Under the pieces are notes generated by a model. That model was not told the origin of the DNA. It worked only from the letters and a program-made list of their open reading frames with translations, and did no database searches. Made by a program: the position numbers and the translations under genes. Of a stretch of 56,111 nt of DNA, positions 56,108-56,111 are shown in pieces. The stretch covers positions 1 through 56,111 of the forward strand of contig CAAETY010000069.1 in assembly GCA_900759105.1 (NCBI GenBank). The letters run 5' to 3'. Position 1 is the stretch's first letter. Every line of letters starts with the position of its first letter. Origin of the DNA: Peptococcaceae bacterium (GTDB lineage Bacteria; Bacillota; Peptococcia; Peptococcales; Peptococcaceae).

Positions 56108-56111
56108 TTAA

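Overview
The window is a chromosomal segment of a low-to-mid GC Bacillota bacterium, most likely a strict anaerobe of the Clostridia/Negativicutes range. Support: the S10-spc-alpha ribosomal order runs straight into ecfA1-ecfA2-ecfT-truA; fatty-acid synthesis is one FabK-type cluster; the SRP RNA is the long Gram-positive form; and radA-disA-PIN/TRAM-ispD-ispF-mrnC-rlmB-yacP is a classic Firmicutes order. The sulfotransferase and the reduced ResB/CcsA-like pair recall Peptococcaceae, but that placement is a guess. Strong AGGAGG ribosome sites and sigma-A promoters with 17-bp spacers are seen throughout.

Layout. 1-2650: a gene tail, a family 2 glycosyltransferase and a wall-anchored penicillin-recognising hydrolase whose nucleophile is Cys instead of Ser. 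2832-17887: one ribosomal superoperon of 31 genes (rpsJ to rplQ, with secY, adk, map, infA, rpoA) behind a consensus promoter and a structured leader. 17911-22672: ECF transporter module, truA and two membrane proteins that may be a shrunken cytochrome-c assembly pair. 22745-32987: fatty-acid operon (acpP fabK fabD fabG fabF accB fabZ accC accD accA, then an acyl-CoA ligase and a MarR regulator) with two related dyads over its promoter; fabH is not present.

32986-37154 (minus strand): a two-component system followed by a redox cassette of a thioredoxin lipoprotein, a 48-residue CXXC membrane peptide and a NapH-like polyferredoxin. The regulator gene and the cassette carry the same direct repeat exactly 10 nt upstream of a -10 box, so this looks like a self-contained regulated extracytoplasmic reduction system. 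37200-38620: NUDIX hydrolase, tRNA-Ser, a decayed MarR gene and a doubtful small ORF. 38731-43057: TauE-type exporter, Crp/Fnr regulator, a cytosolic arylsulfotransferase with ribosomal-protein-like codon use, and a 2-hydroxyacid dehydrogenase.

43113-46873 (minus strand): SRP RNA, tRNA-Val, a GntR(YtrA)-ABC exporter operon with a 17-bp dyad operator, a nitroreductase and two tRNA-Thr genes. 47164-55736 (plus strand): an XRE protein, radA, disA, PIN/TRAM, ispD, ispF, mrnC, thyA, dfrA, rlmB and yacP. A tRNA cluster (Tyr, fMet, Thr, Met) closes the window; its promoter overlaps the end of yacP.
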